From Planctomycetota bacterium (lineage in GTDB: Bacteria > Planctomycetota > Phycisphaerae > UBA1845 > UTPLA1): DNA of 64,000 nucleotides. Shown piece by piece: positions 1 to 10,179 of this stretch; position 1 is the stretch's first letter, and every line of letters begins with the position of its first letter. A program made the translations under genes and the position numbers. A model generated the notes under the pieces. It ran no database searches and had not been told where the DNA came from. It worked only from the letters and a program-made list of their open reading frames with translations. The stretch lies in contig QEVG01000010.1 of the NCBI GenBank assembly GCA_003576905.1, positions 117,836 to 181,835 on the forward strand. The letters are read 5' to 3'.

Positions 1-2
1 GC

Positions 3-1022
3 GCGACCATAGACTGGTTAGTCACCGTTGACTTTGACCGGCTCAAGCTCATTCCGGGCGGCAAGTTGCTGGGGCATTTTCGACGCCAGTGGGGAGAAGG
101 CGTCAATCCGTGGACCGGCGCCCTGTGGCAGGTCGCGGACGACCTCGACGGCGACGAGTCGCTCCATGTTGACCAGTTGTGGTATGAGCAGGCCCTCATC
201 AAAAACGTCCTCTCCCTGACAGTGGGATTCCTCGACTATCAGACGATCGTCGATCGCAATGCATTCGCCAACAGCGAAGACAAGCAGTTTCTGAACCAGG
301 CCCTCGACAACAACCCCCTGCTGCCGCTCAACATCGGCCTCGGCGCCACGCTGACATTCAAACCGGTGAGCTGGTTCAGTGTCGTGACCGGCGTCGGCGA
401 CGCGGATTCGGTTCTCTTCAAGCCCGGCTTCTCAACGGCCTTCCACGGCCCCGCGCGCTTCGTCTGGTTCACCGAACCTTCATTTCAGGCATCGCTGCCC
501 AATCTCTTCGGGCCCGGCGCCCTCAGCGGCACCTATCGTTTCGGAATGGTCTACGATCCGCGCTCGCGAGTCCTCTTCACGCCGCCCGGCACCCGGCCGG
601 AACTGATCGGACGGCGCGGCGATGACGTGGGCTTCTACGCAAGCTTTGACCAGAAACTCTTCCGCGAAAACGATCGCGGTGAGCAGGGCCTCGGCTGGTT
701 CGGCCGCTACGGCTTCCGCCACGGCGACATCAATCGCATTCAGAACTTCTGGTCCACCGGCCTCGAGTACCGCGGACTGATTCCCACGCGGAACGACGAC
801 GCGCTCGGCGCCGCGGTATTTCAATCGATTCCCTCGCGAACCTTTAACGACAAGGTGAATCGCCTCGCGGAGGCGGAAACCGGTCTTGAAGTCTATTACT
901 CGTTCCAGGTGACCCGATGGCTGGTGATCACGCCGGATTTTCAATATATCTCCAGCCCCGGAATTGGTTCATCCGTGCAGGATGCAATCGTGCTTGGCGT
1001 TCGAACGCGAATCAGTTTTTAG
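3..1022 (+). CDS. Carbohydrate-selective porin, OprB-like (5' end outside window)
   Basis: The frame is open from base 3, so the start and signal peptide lie upstream of the window. About 339 residues are visible. They have the alternating hydrophobic/aromatic pattern of an outer-membrane beta-barrel, and the protein ends in an aromatic residue (VRTRISF), the usual barrel C-terminus. The N-terminal part (DWLVTVDFDRLKLIPGG, then HFRRQWGEGVN) and the late segment with VYYSFQVTRWLVITPDFQYI resemble OprB-type porins, which pass sugars through the outer membrane. Family assignment is from remembered motif similarity. The next gene starts 56 bp downstream on the same strand, but no functional link is evident. 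Confidence 0.7.
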   Translation, partial: ATIDWLVTVDFDRLKLIPGGKLLGHFRRQWGEGVNPWTGALWQVADDLDGDESLHVDQLWYEQALIKNVLSLTVGFLDYQTIVDRNAFANSEDKQFLNQALDNNPLLPLNIGLGATLTFKPVSWFSVVTGVGDADSVLFKPGFSTAFHGPARFVWFTEPSFQASLPNLFGPGALSGTYRFGMVYDPRSRVLFTPPGTRPELIGRRGDDVGFYASFDQKLFRENDRGEQGLGWFGRYGFRHGDINRIQNFWSTGLEYRGLIPTRNDDALGAAVFQSIPSRTFNDKVNRLAEAETGLEVYYSFQVTRWLVITPDFQYISSPGIGSSVQDAIVLGVRTRISF

Positions 1023-1077
1023 CGGGACCGACGATGCATGCGAATTCAAATTGAACGCCGGCGAAAGGTAGAAGAAA

Positions 1078-3051
1078 ATGCCCCAGCTAACACTCGAATC
1101 TGAACAAAGGCCCATGGATTCGACTCGATCAAAACCCGCCCCCTGGCAGCAGCGCTACGCTGACAAGATCACCACCGCGAAAAAGGCCGTGTCGGGCATT
1201 CGCCACGGATGCCGCGTCTTCATTGGCTCGGGGGCCGCGGAGCCCCTGTCCCTCGTCGAGGCGCTTTCGGCCCGTGAGGACATCACCGATACGGAAATCG
1301 TCCACATCATGACGCTCGGCACGGCGCCCTATACCGAGGCGCGGCTCGGCGAACGGTTCCGGCACAACGCTTTTTTCATCGGGCCCAACGTGCGCCAAGC
1401 CATTGCTGAGGGCCGCGCCGATTACACGCCCATCTTCCTATCCGAGATCGCCGCGCAGTTTCGCAGCGGCCGCGCCGTCATTGACGTCGCCCTGATCGAG
1501 GTCAGCCCGCCGGACGAGCACGGCTATTGCAGCTACGGCGTGTCGACCGACGTCGTCAAGCCCGCGGCGGAAACTGCGGAAATGGTCATTGCCGAGGTCA
1601 ACGAACAGATGCCGCGTACGCTCGGCGACTGCTTCATCCACGTCAACGACCTTGACCTGCTCGTCCCCAGCGACCGGCCGATCCTTGAGGCCCGGCAGGG
1701 CGAGCCCGACGAAATCTCCCGCCGCATCGCCCGATACATCGCCAATCTCGTCGAAGACGGCGCCACGCTTCAACTCGGCATCGGCACCATTCCAGACGCC
1801 GTGCTCCATTACCTGACCGAATTCAAGAATCTCGGCATCCACACCGAGATGTTCAGCGACGGGATCATCCCTCTCGTTGAGCGGGGCATCGTCAATAACA
1901 GCGAAAAAACGATCCATCGCGGAAAGATCATTGCCAGCTTCGTTCTCGGTTCCCGGCGGCTGTACGACTTCATCGACAACAATCCGATGATCGAGTTCCG
2001 CCCCACCGAATATGTCAACGACCCCTTCATCATCGCCCAGAACGACAAAATGATCTCGATCAACTCCGCGATTGAGGTCGACCTGACGGGCCAGGTCTGC
2101 GCTGATTCCCTCGGCACGATGTTCTACAGCGGCATCGGCGGCCAGGTTGACTTCGTTCGCGGGGCGGCCCGTTCCCGCGGCGGAAAGCCTATCATCGCCC
2201 TGCCTTCCACGGCCGCCGACGGCACGATCTCGCGCATCGTCCCCTACCTCAAGCAGGGTGCCGGTGTCGTCACCAGCCGCGGCGACGTTCACTACATCGT
2301 CACTGAATACGGCTCGGCCTACCTGCACGGCAAGACGATCCGCGAGCGCGCCATGGCCCTGATTCAGATCGCCGACCCGAAGTTCCGCCCCTGGCTGCTT
2401 GCCGAGGCGAAGGCGAGGCACATGGTCTATGCCGACCAGATCGAGATGCGCTTCAAGACCCCCGAATACCCCGAAGTCCTTGAACGCTGGATCGAACTGA
2501 AGGACGATGCCAAAGTTTTCCTGAGGCCGCTCAAGCTGACCGACGAGGCCATGTTGCGCGACATGTTCTACAAGTTGTCGCCCGACTCCATCCGTTATCG
2601 CTTCTTCCGCATGATCAAGGCCATGCCGCACGAAAAGCTACAGGCCTTCCTGAAGGTCGACTACGACGCCGACATGGCCATCGTCGTCCTCACCGACTCG
2701 GCCGAAGACACGTCCGAGATGATCGGCATCGCCCACTATTCAAAGGACGCCCGGACCAATTTCGCCGACGCCGCCTTTCTTGTCCGGGACGACTACCAGG
2801 GCAAGGGGATCGGCACTTATCTCATGAACGCCCTTGTCGAGGCGGCGCGCGAACGCGGCATCGCAGGATTCACCGCCGATGTCCTGGTCGACAACGCGGG
2901 TATGCTCCGAATCTTTCACAAGTGCGGCTACTCGGTGCAGAGTCGCATGGAGGACGGGGAGTATCACCTCACGATCGCTTTCGACAAGAAGGGCAAACGC
3001 CGAAAGCCGGCCCCCACTGCCAAAAGGGACGAAGCTGCACCAGACTCCTGA
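1078..3051 (+). CDS. Acetyl-CoA hydrolase/CoA-transferase fused to GNAT acetyltransferase domain
   Basis: This is a 657-residue two-domain protein. Residues about 20-460 match the acetyl-CoA hydrolase/transferase family (4-hydroxybutyrate CoA-transferase-like), with LGIGTIPDAV, FSDGIIPLVERG and GIGGQVDFVRGA typical of the CoA-binding fold. Residues about 480-640 form a GNAT domain with the acetyl-CoA loop VRDDYQGKGIGTYL. The likely activity is CoA-ester hydrolysis or transfer in the cytoplasm, with the GNAT part possibly acetylating a protein or sensing acetyl-CoA (inference). The start at 1078 follows a purine-rich stretch (gaaaggtagaagaaa). An internal Met at 1114 is an alternative. Such fusions are known in other bacteria, so this is unlikely to be an assembly artefact. 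Confidence 0.88.
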   Translation: MPQLTLESEQRPMDSTRSKPAPWQQRYADKITTAKKAVSGIRHGCRVFIGSGAAEPLSLVEALSAREDITDTEIVHIMTLGTAPYTEARLGERFRHNAFFIGPNVRQAIAEGRADYTPIFLSEIAAQFRSGRAVIDVALIEVSPPDEHGYCSYGVSTDVVKPAAETAEMVIAEVNEQMPRTLGDCFIHVNDLDLLVPSDRPILEARQGEPDEISRRIARYIANLVEDGATLQLGIGTIPDAVLHYLTEFKNLGIHTEMFSDGIIPLVERGIVNNSEKTIHRGKIIASFVLGSRRLYDFIDNNPMIEFRPTEYVNDPFIIAQNDKMISINSAIEVDLTGQVCADSLGTMFYSGIGGQVDFVRGAARSRGGKPIIALPSTAADGTISRIVPYLKQGAGVVTSRGDVHYIVTEYGSAYLHGKTIRERAMALIQIADPKFRPWLLAEAKARHMVYADQIEMRFKTPEYPEVLERWIELKDDAKVFLRPLKLTDEAMLRDMFYKLSPDSIRYRFFRMIKAMPHEKLQAFLKVDYDADMAIVVLTDSAEDTSEMIGIAHYSKDARTNFADAAFLVRDDYQGKGIGTYLMNALVEAARERGIAGFTADVLVDNAGMLRIFHKCGYSVQSRMEDGEYHLTIAFDKKGKRRKPAPTAKRDEAAPDS

Positions 3052-3204
3052 TCCCCCCTGAGGATGTCCAGCGGCGTCCGCTGGCCCCTGCCGGGCACGG
3101 TAGCGCTCCAAATCGCACGTCGGCGGAAACGTCCGCAGTGCCGCCGCGCTTGCCCGCGTTTCGCCCCCTTACCGCAAACCCCGTCGCGCCGATGACTGGG
3201 CTGT

Positions 3205-4989
3205 TCAACGCGCCGGCTCTGTCTGCCCCTCTTCCCGAATGGCGTGCAGCGCCCATGCCCGCGCGATGCCGTCTTCCAGCGATCCGCGAATCGTCATCCA
3301 GCCATGGTGGTCCTTCCACCCCGCCCTCGCCATGACCTTCAGCACTTCGGTCTGAACCCCCGCGACGATCACGTAAACGCCTGCCTTCCGCAGTTTCTCA
3401 ACCGCCGACTCCAGGTTCACGAGCCCGGTCGCGTCCATGATCGGAACATCGCTCAAGTCGAGAATCACGGTGCGAATATGCGACTCCACCGTGTGCAGCG
3501 CGCTCATCGCCTTTTGCGCCGCGCCGAAAAACAGCGGGCCGGCAATGCCGTATATCAGTGTCCCCGGCGGCATGAAAACGTGCGCATGCTCCGGGCTCGT
3601 GCTGATGAGTCGCACCGTCGAAATCTCGGCCATCCGCCGCATGAAGAGCATCGCCGCCATCACCACGCCCGCGCTCACCGATATCACCATGTCAAAGACC
3701 ACCGTCAGCCCAAAACACGTCAGCAGAACGACCGTGTCGCTCCGCGGCGCGACGCGCACCACGTGGAAGAAGTGCTTCGCCTCGCTCATGTTCCAGGCCA
3801 CGATCAGAAGCAACGCCGCCATCGACGCCATGGGAAGATACCCGAGCACGGGGGCGAGCAGCAGTACCACGACCAGCATGAACACCGCATGCGTCACCGA
3901 GGCCAGCGGCGACCGCGCCCCATAGCGGATGTTCGTCGCCGTCCGCGCGATCGCCCCGGTCGCCGCGAATCCGCCGAAAAACGGCGCGACGACGTTGCCG
4001 ATTCCCTGTCCGATCAGCTCCGCGTCCGGGTCGTGCTTCGTGCCCGTCATGCCGTCCGCCACCACCGCCGACAGCAGCGACTCAATCGCCCCAAGCATGG
4101 CGATTGCGAACGCAGAACCGAGAAGAGCCTGCACAAGCGCGAGGCTCAGCCCGATCGGCTGTCCGTCCGCAGCCGGCGCATTCCACGGCATCATCAGCTG
4201 CGGCGGATATTGCGGAATCCCCTGCCGCGATACTCCGTCGATCACGTACGAAAATCGGCTGTTGATCGTATCGACCTCGAATCCGGGTACGAATCTCGAG
4301 AGCAGCACCCCCGCCGCCGCCGCGAGTGGCAGCGCCACGAGCGGGGCAGGCACCGCGCGGGTGATCTTCGGCAGCACGACCAGTATCACCAGGGTCCCCA
4401 CGCCGATCAACAGGTCGTCCGCTTGAAGGCTCGGCAGCGACTGGAGAATGACCTGAACCTTCTGGACATAATGCTCGGGCATCTTTTCAATCGGGAGCCC
4501 GAAAAAGTCCTTCACCTGAAGCGTCGCAATCACCACCGCGATCCCCGACGTAAAGCCGGTCGTCACGGGATAGGGAATGAACTCGATCAATCGACCCAGA
4601 CGCGCGGTGCCCGCGATCAGAAGGAGCGCGCCCGCCATCACCGACGCGATCATCAGCCCGCCCAGCCCGAACTGCGAGGAAATCGGCGCGAGGATAACCA
4701 CAAACGCGGCGGTTGGCCCCGAGACCTGAACCGGAGATCCCCCGCACAGCGCGATCAGCCCGCCGCCCACGATCGCCGTGTAAATGCCGTGCTGCGGCGG
4801 AACTCCCGAGGCGATGGCCAGCGCCATCGACAGCGGCAGCGCAACAACTGCGACGACCATCCCGGCAAGGACGTCAGCCCGCAGGTCTCGAAGCCGGTAT
4901 CCGGCCTTGAAACCCTTGCGAAGTGCGGTTGCAAACTTGATTGATAAATCCGGCAGGGCCGACACGGCGGCACGGTATCGTTCGGGCAT
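3205..4989 (-). CDS. SulP family anion transporter with STAS domain
   Basis: The 594-residue membrane protein has the SulP order. A cytoplasmic N-terminus is followed by about 12 hydrophobic segments, starting with DVLAGMVVAVVALPLSMALA, and by the family signature region GSPVQVSGPTAAFVVIL. A C-terminal STAS domain (about residues 460-570) contains VILDLSDVPIMDATGLVNLE, where the usual DSSG loop reads DATG. Family members exchange or import sulfate, bicarbonate or dicarboxylates. The substrate cannot be told from sequence. The gene is convergent with the CoA-transferase gene and stands alone. Confidence 0.92.
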   Translation of the reverse strand: MPERYRAAVSALPDLSIKFATALRKGFKAGYRLRDLRADVLAGMVVAVVALPLSMALAIASGVPPQHGIYTAIVGGGLIALCGGSPVQVSGPTAAFVVILAPISSQFGLGGLMIASVMAGALLLIAGTARLGRLIEFIPYPVTTGFTSGIAVVIATLQVKDFFGLPIEKMPEHYVQKVQVILQSLPSLQADDLLIGVGTLVILVVLPKITRAVPAPLVALPLAAAAGVLLSRFVPGFEVDTINSRFSYVIDGVSRQGIPQYPPQLMMPWNAPAADGQPIGLSLALVQALLGSAFAIAMLGAIESLLSAVVADGMTGTKHDPDAELIGQGIGNVVAPFFGGFAATGAIARTATNIRYGARSPLASVTHAVFMLVVVLLLAPVLGYLPMASMAALLLIVAWNMSEAKHFFHVVRVAPRSDTVVLLTCFGLTVVFDMVISVSAGVVMAAMLFMRRMAEISTVRLISTSPEHAHVFMPPGTLIYGIAGPLFFGAAQKAMSALHTVESHIRTVILDLSDVPIMDATGLVNLESAVEKLRKAGVYVIVAGVQTEVLKVMARAGWKDHHGWMTIRGSLEDGIARAWALHAIREEGQTEPAR

Positions 4990-5197
4990 GATTCGGGCTC
5001 ATCCTCAAGCCCTTCTTGCCGCCGGGTCATATGGGGGGCTCGGCAGACAAAAAGTGTCTCGACCATACCCTTCCGGACCGCGCACGTCCAGACCCGTGCC
5101 TCCCGAGCAATCGTGCGGATATACTGAGCGCCGAGCGATTACATGCCCTGGGGCGACGGCGCTGTTCTCGCGTGCCCGGGCCGGCCGGTGAGATTTC

Positions 5198-5668
5198 ATG
5201 ACCTCTGCAAAGCGCCATCCGTTCTGCGTCAGTTTGTCCACGCCCGAACTGTCGGCCCTTCCGCCCGACGAGGATACCCTTCGGCGGCTCCGCCAGTCAT
5301 TTGCGAATATTGGAGCCGAGGCGCTTGCGAGGGCCTTCCTGACGATTGCCCGCCACCGAAAATGCCGGTCCGGGCCCAATGCGTCCGATCACGCCTCCGT
5401 CGCACATGCACTTGCTGAAACGCTTGGCAACATGATCGCTTCGCTGGACTCCACGCATGCAGTGCGCGAGAGCCTCGCCGGACTCGCGTCGATCGCCCGC
5501 GAAGTCGGATTTGGTCGCGACCAGCAGGACGAGTTCATTGGCTGCATGGTGGCCGCGTTCGTGGAAGTGACGCCGCCCGGGTGGAAGCTCGAGACGTTTC
5601 AGTTCTGGAGCGACGCCGTGCAGCTCATGTCCGACGTAATCTTTGGAGAGGTCTGGCCGGCGCAATGA
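5198..5668 (+). CDS. Globin-fold protein lacking the proximal histidine
   Basis: The 156-residue protein follows the bacterial single-domain globin pattern. An A-helix (LRRLRQSFANIGAEALARAF) is followed by a central helix (AHALAETLGNMIASLDS) and then by the F/G/H region LAGLASIAREVGF ... FIGCMVAAFVEV ... WSDAVQLMSDVIF. In haem-binding relatives the F helix reads like RRHxxYGV, with His as the proximal ligand. Here the aligned position is Ala100 (ASIAREVGF), so haem binding in the normal way is doubtful. It may be a sensor-type or degenerate globin. It lies convergent to the RND pump gene. The assignment rests on manual alignment. Confidence 0.6.
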   Translation: MTSAKRHPFCVSLSTPELSALPPDEDTLRRLRQSFANIGAEALARAFLTIARHRKCRSGPNASDHASVAHALAETLGNMIASLDSTHAVRESLAGLASIAREVGFGRDQQDEFIGCMVAAFVEVTPPGWKLETFQFWSDAVQLMSDVIFGEVWPAQ

Positions 5669-5692
5669 CCTACCGGCCGGGCGGCGCGCGGC

Positions 5693-8600
5693 TCATGCAC
5701 CCTGCGCGCCACCGTGTGAATTGTCTTCGCCCGATTCGTCCGGGGGCGACGCCGGGGCGGCGTGTGTGCCATGATGGTGCGCCGGCGCACCGACGAACTT
5801 TTCAACGAAGGACTGAAGCACAAGATAGAATACGGGCGTCAGGAAAAGTCCGAAGAGCGTAACGCCGAGCATTCCCGAAAACACCGTCGTGCCGAGCGTA
5901 CGGCGCATTTCCGCGCCCGCCCCGGATGCAAAAACAAGCGGCACCACGCCGAGAATAAAGGCGAATGAGGTCATGACGATCGGCCGAAGCCTGAGGCGAC
6001 AGGCCTCGACCGCGGACTCGAACGCACTCATGCCCGTCTCATGCTGCTGCTTGGCAAACTCAATGATCAGCACGGCATTCTTGCACGCCAGGCCCGCCAA
6101 CACGATAAAGCCGATCTGCGTGAAAAGGTTGTTGTCCATCCCGCGGAGCCACACGCCGAAAAGCGCGCAGAGCAGGCTCATCGGCACGATCAGGATGATT
6201 CCCAGCGGCAGCGAAAAGCTCTCGTATTCCGCGGAGTGAGTCAGGAACACGAAAAGGATGCATAGCGGAAAGATGAACAGCGCTGTATTGCCCGCGAGCA
6301 GCTCCAGGTAGGTCAGCTCCGTCCATTCCACCGCCATCGAGGCCGGCAGCTCCCGTTTCGAGAGGTCCTCCATGACCGAAATCGCCTGGCCCGAGCTGAA
6401 TCCCGGCAGCATCGACCCGTTGACCGCGGCGGCCGGGTACATGTTGTAACGGTTGATCATGACCGGGCCGCTGATTTCATCGATGTTTGCGACGCTGCCA
6501 AGCGGTACCATATCGCCGCTGCTGTTTCGCACCTTGAGGATGCGCACATCTTCCGGCCGCGCGCGAAATCGCGAGTCTCCCTGCGTATTGACCTGCCATG
6601 TCCGGCCAAATCGGTTGAAGTCGTTGACGTAGTAGCCGCCAAGATAAACTTGAAGGGTGTTGAACACGTCGGTCAGCGCCACACCCATCGTTTTGCACTT
6701 CACGCGGTCAATGTCGGCGAAGAGTTGGGGCGTATTCGCGCGAAACTGGGAAAAAAGACCCACCAGGCCCGGCTGCTGGTTTCCCTTGTCGACGAGATTG
6801 TCGGCCTGCTCCTGAAGCACCTGGAGGCCGTTGTCCCCCCGATCCTCGACCATCAGCTTGAAGCCTCCGGCCGTCCCCAACCCGTCCACGGCGGGCGCGC
6901 CGAAGACCGCGACCATGGCATCCTGGATCTCCGCGTAGAACCGTCCGCGAAGCTGCTGGGCGATCACATCAGAATAAAGTTCCGGCGCGTGCCGATGTTC
7001 AAACTCGTCGAGCACGGCGAACATCGAGCCGAAGTTAGACCCGTTTGCGTTGAGAAGGAACGACTGGCCCGCGATGCTCACCGTGTGGCGGACGCCCTTC
7101 GTCTCCTGGGCGATTTTCTCGATCCGCTGCATCACATCGACGGTGCGCTCCAGCGACGCCGAATCGGGCAGTTGCACATTGACGAGCAGATACCCCTTGT
7201 CCTGGCTCGGCACGAAGCCCGTGGGAACCGTCATGAAGCCCTTGTAAGTGAGAAAGAGCAGCCCCGCATAGACGAGAAGCGCGATCGCCGACGCCCGGAT
7301 CACCCGGCGCACCACGCTCGTATACACCCTCGTTGTCGCGTCAAACACCTTGTTGAAGCCGCGGAAGAACCAGCCAAGCAGCCCGTCCAATATGCGCGTA
7401 AAAAGGTCCTTCTTGGCGGAATGCGGCTTGAGCATGATGGCCGCCAGGGCCGGACTCAGCGTCAGCGAAACCAGCGCCGAGATCAGTGTCGAAGTTGCAA
7501 TCGTCAAAGCGAACGCGCGATAGAACTGCCCGGTGATTCCCGACACAAACGCCGTGGGGATAAAAACCGCTGACAGTCCGAATGCGATGGCGATCACCGC
7601 GACCGTGACCTCTTCCATGGACTTATAGGCCGCCTCTTTCGGCGAAAGGCCGTGCTCGATCCATCGCTCGACGTTCTCCACCACGACGATGGCATCATCG
7701 ACCACGATGCCCACCGCCAGCACAAGCCCGAACAGTGTCAGGTTGTTCAGGCTGAAACCGAACACCGCCATGATGGCAAAGGTGCCGACGAGCGACACCG
7801 GCACCGCCACCAGCGGAATCAGCGTCGATCGCCAATTTTGCAGGAAGACGATCACCACGACCGCCACCAGGATGATCGCGTCGCGCAGGGCGTGAAATAC
7901 CTCGGCGATCGACTCGCTGATGAAGGGCGTCGTGTCGTACACGATGGCATAGTCGATCCCTTCCGGAAACCGCTGCTTCAACTCCTTCATCTTGTTCTGG
8001 ATGCGATCGGCCGTATCCAGGGCATTGGAGCCCGGAAGCTGAAACATCGCCAGCCCGACTGACGGACGCCCGTCGAGCTTGCAGACCTGGTCCTGGGACT
8101 TGGCCCCCAATTCAATTCGAGCGATATCCCGAAGTCGCGTGACCTGACCCGTCGCTCCGGTTTTGACGATGATCGCACCGAACTGTTCCGGGTCGGTTAG
8201 GCGACCCATCGCGTTCATCGTGTACTGAAAATCCTGTCCGGCCGGCACGGGAGGCTGACCGATCTGCCCCGCCGCGACCTGCACGTTTTGTTCGCGGAGC
8301 GCGTTCGAAATATCCACCGATGAAAGATTTCGTTCCGCCATTTTCTCGGGATCAAGCCAGACGCGCATGCTGTAGTCTTGCTGTCCCAGGTAGGCGATGT
8401 CCCCGACGCCATCGAGCCGGGCCAGCTCGTCCTTCACCTGGATCGTCGCGTAATTGCTCAGGTAGAGCCCGTCGTAGCGGCCATCCGGCGAGAAGAGGTT
8501 TACCACCAGAAGTATGTTGGGCGACTTCTTTTTGGTCGTCACACCGATGTTGACGACTTCCTGCGGAAGCGTCGGCTCCGCCTGCGAAACGCGGTTCTGC

Positions 8601-8923
8601 ACGAGCACCTGCGCCATGTCCAGGTTCGTGCCGAGCTTGAACGTCACGGTCAGGTTGTACACCCCGTCATTGGTGCACGACGAAGACATGTAAAGCATGT
8701 TCTCGACGCCGTTGACCTGCTGCTCGATCGGCGCTGCGACGGTCTCGGATACAACCTTGGCGTTGGCGCCGGGATAGGTTGCCGTCACCTGAACCGTGGG
8801 CGGCGTAATCTCCGGGTACTGCGCCACGGGCAGCGTCAGCACCGCTACTCCGCCCGCGATCGTAATGACAATGGAGATGACCGCCGAGAAAACCGGGCGA
8901 TCGATGAAGAATCGTGCGAACAC
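5693..8923 (-). CDS. RND multidrug efflux transporter, HAE1/AcrB type
   Basis: The 1076-residue inner-membrane pump starts with the characteristic MFARFFIDRPVFSAV. It carries the proton-relay region VLAVGIVVDDAIVVVENVE, with the adjacent Asp pair in TM4, and has two repeated membrane halves with large periplasmic loops. It would expel hydrophobic compounds through a tripartite complex. The adaptor gene lies 11 bp upstream in the same direction, so the two are almost certainly co-transcribed. No outer-membrane TolC-like gene is visible in the window, so that component must be encoded elsewhere. The length matches the family. Confidence 0.95.
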   Translation of the reverse strand: MFARFFIDRPVFSAVISIVITIAGGVAVLTLPVAQYPEITPPTVQVTATYPGANAKVVSETVAAPIEQQVNGVENMLYMSSSCTNDGVYNLTVTFKLGTNLDMAQVLVQNRVSQAEPTLPQEVVNIGVTTKKKSPNILLVVNLFSPDGRYDGLYLSNYATIQVKDELARLDGVGDIAYLGQQDYSMRVWLDPEKMAERNLSSVDISNALREQNVQVAAGQIGQPPVPAGQDFQYTMNAMGRLTDPEQFGAIIVKTGATGQVTRLRDIARIELGAKSQDQVCKLDGRPSVGLAMFQLPGSNALDTADRIQNKMKELKQRFPEGIDYAIVYDTTPFISESIAEVFHALRDAIILVAVVVIVFLQNWRSTLIPLVAVPVSLVGTFAIMAVFGFSLNNLTLFGLVLAVGIVVDDAIVVVENVERWIEHGLSPKEAAYKSMEEVTVAVIAIAFGLSAVFIPTAFVSGITGQFYRAFALTIATSTLISALVSLTLSPALAAIMLKPHSAKKDLFTRILDGLLGWFFRGFNKVFDATTRVYTSVVRRVIRASAIALLVYAGLLFLTYKGFMTVPTGFVPSQDKGYLLVNVQLPDSASLERTVDVMQRIEKIAQETKGVRHTVSIAGQSFLLNANGSNFGSMFAVLDEFEHRHAPELYSDVIAQQLRGRFYAEIQDAMVAVFGAPAVDGLGTAGGFKLMVEDRGDNGLQVLQEQADNLVDKGNQQPGLVGLFSQFRANTPQLFADIDRVKCKTMGVALTDVFNTLQVYLGGYYVNDFNRFGRTWQVNTQGDSRFRARPEDVRILKVRNSSGDMVPLGSVANIDEISGPVMINRYNMYPAAAVNGSMLPGFSSGQAISVMEDLSKRELPASMAVEWTELTYLELLAGNTALFIFPLCILFVFLTHSAEYESFSLPLGIILIVPMSLLCALFGVWLRGMDNNLFTQIGFIVLAGLACKNAVLIIEFAKQQHETGMSAFESAVEACRLRLRPIVMTSFAFILGVVPLVFASGAGAEMRRTLGTTVFSGMLGVTLFGLFLTPVFYLVLQSFVEKFVGAPAHHHGTHAAPASPPDESGEDNSHGGAQGA

Positions 8924-8934
8924 CGATCGACCTC

Positions 8935-10155
8935 CTACCCGCCGTGGCTCGCTGCTGAAGTCGCCGGCTGAGTCGTGGGCACGGTTCGATCCACCGGCGC
9001 CGAAAGCGCGGCCATGTCCACACGCTGCGGCTCCACGGCCGAGCCGGGCCGCACGCGCTGAATGCCGTTGACGACGACCCAGTCATTCGGACCGACGCCC
9101 TTTATAATCACCCGAAGCCCGTCTTCGAGGTCCCCCACTTCGATCAGCCGGTACTCGGCGATGTTCTTCTCGTTCATCACATAGACGAATCGCTGCCCCT
9201 GATCGAAAGAGATCGCCTTTTCACTGATCATGATTGCGGATGAAGGTTCGCCAAGAAGGATTCGTACGCGGGCGAACAAGCCGGGAGACAGAATCAACTT
9301 GGAATTGGGAAAGACCGCCCGGACGCGCAGCGTGCCCGTATTGGCATCTATCTTGTTTTCGACGAAGTCAATGCCGCCTTCATGGGGAAAACCCTGCTCA
9401 ATTGCCAGACCGAGGCGCGCCGCGCAGTTTTGCTGGCGATAGCCCTGCATCTTCCCATCGCGGATCAGCTTCTGAATCGTCAGGACTGTGCGCTCATCCA
9501 TGTCGATGTAGGCGTACATGGGGTCGAATCGTACGATCCGCGTCAGCAGCGTCGCTGAACCGATCCCGCCCTGAACCAGGTTGCCGGCATCAACGTAGTT
9601 GCGGCTGATGCGACCCCCGATCGGAGCCGTGACTTTCGTCCATTCCAGGTCCAGCCTAGCCCGGTCAAGGGCGGCCTTGGCCGCAGCGACCTGCGCCTTG
9701 GACGAATCCCGCGACGCGATATGCCGCTCGAATTCTATCTGCGTCGCGGATTCCTTTTCATAGAGGTCCTTCAGCCGGGCGTATTCCACCTCAGCCTGCT
9801 TGGCCATCGCCTCGGCGCGCACGACTTCGGCCTCCAGCCGATCGACTTCCGCCCGGTACGGTCGCGCGTCAATCTCAAAGAGGACATCGCCCTGCATCAC
9901 CTCGCCGCCAGCCTGAAAGAAGATGCTCTCCAAAAAGCCCGATACGCGGGGCCGCACCTCGACTTCCTCAACCGCCTCCGTGCGGCCGGTGAAGTCGGCA
10001 TGGGGCTGATAGTCCCGGACCAGCGGCCTGGCGATGGTCACGGCCGGAGGTCGTGTCGGTGCCGCCATTGGTTTTCGAGCGTCTTCACACCCCGCGAACG
10101 GCATTGTCAGTATGATGACACACGTCAACAGCGGCCTTCGCGTCCTGGCCCTCAT
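8935..10155 (-). CDS. RND efflux membrane fusion (adaptor) lipoprotein
   Basis: The 406-residue periplasmic adaptor is the partner of the downstream pump. The N-terminus has a lipoprotein signal ending ILTMPFAGC. It is followed by the first barrel strand region (EVRPRVSGFLESIFFQAGG), a coiled-coil hairpin (about 100-170), the lipoyl half (LDLEWTKVTAPIGGRISRNYV) and a beta-barrel/C-terminal domain. The start at 10155 is chosen because GGGAGGT precedes it and the lipoprotein signal follows. A longer reading to 10179 is possible. It forms an operon with the pump. Confidence 0.93.
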   Translation of the reverse strand: MRARTRRPLLTCVIILTMPFAGCEDARKPMAAPTRPPAVTIARPLVRDYQPHADFTGRTEAVEEVEVRPRVSGFLESIFFQAGGEVMQGDVLFEIDARPYRAEVDRLEAEVVRAEAMAKQAEVEYARLKDLYEKESATQIEFERHIASRDSSKAQVAAAKAALDRARLDLEWTKVTAPIGGRISRNYVDAGNLVQGGIGSATLLTRIVRFDPMYAYIDMDERTVLTIQKLIRDGKMQGYRQQNCAARLGLAIEQGFPHEGGIDFVENKIDANTGTLRVRAVFPNSKLILSPGLFARVRILLGEPSSAIMISEKAISFDQGQRFVYVMNEKNIAEYRLIEVGDLEDGLRVIIKGVGPNDWVVVNGIQRVRPGSAVEPQRVDMAALSAPVDRTVPTTQPATSAASHGG

Positions 10156-10179
10156 GATGTGGGTTACCTCCCGGCGCAC

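Noticed and set aside
1438..2631. 397-codon minus-strand frame opposite the CoA-transferase gene
   Set aside because: Composition-driven antisense shadow: repetitive Asp/Val/Gly-rich product, no family features, while the plus strand encodes a clear two-domain enzyme.
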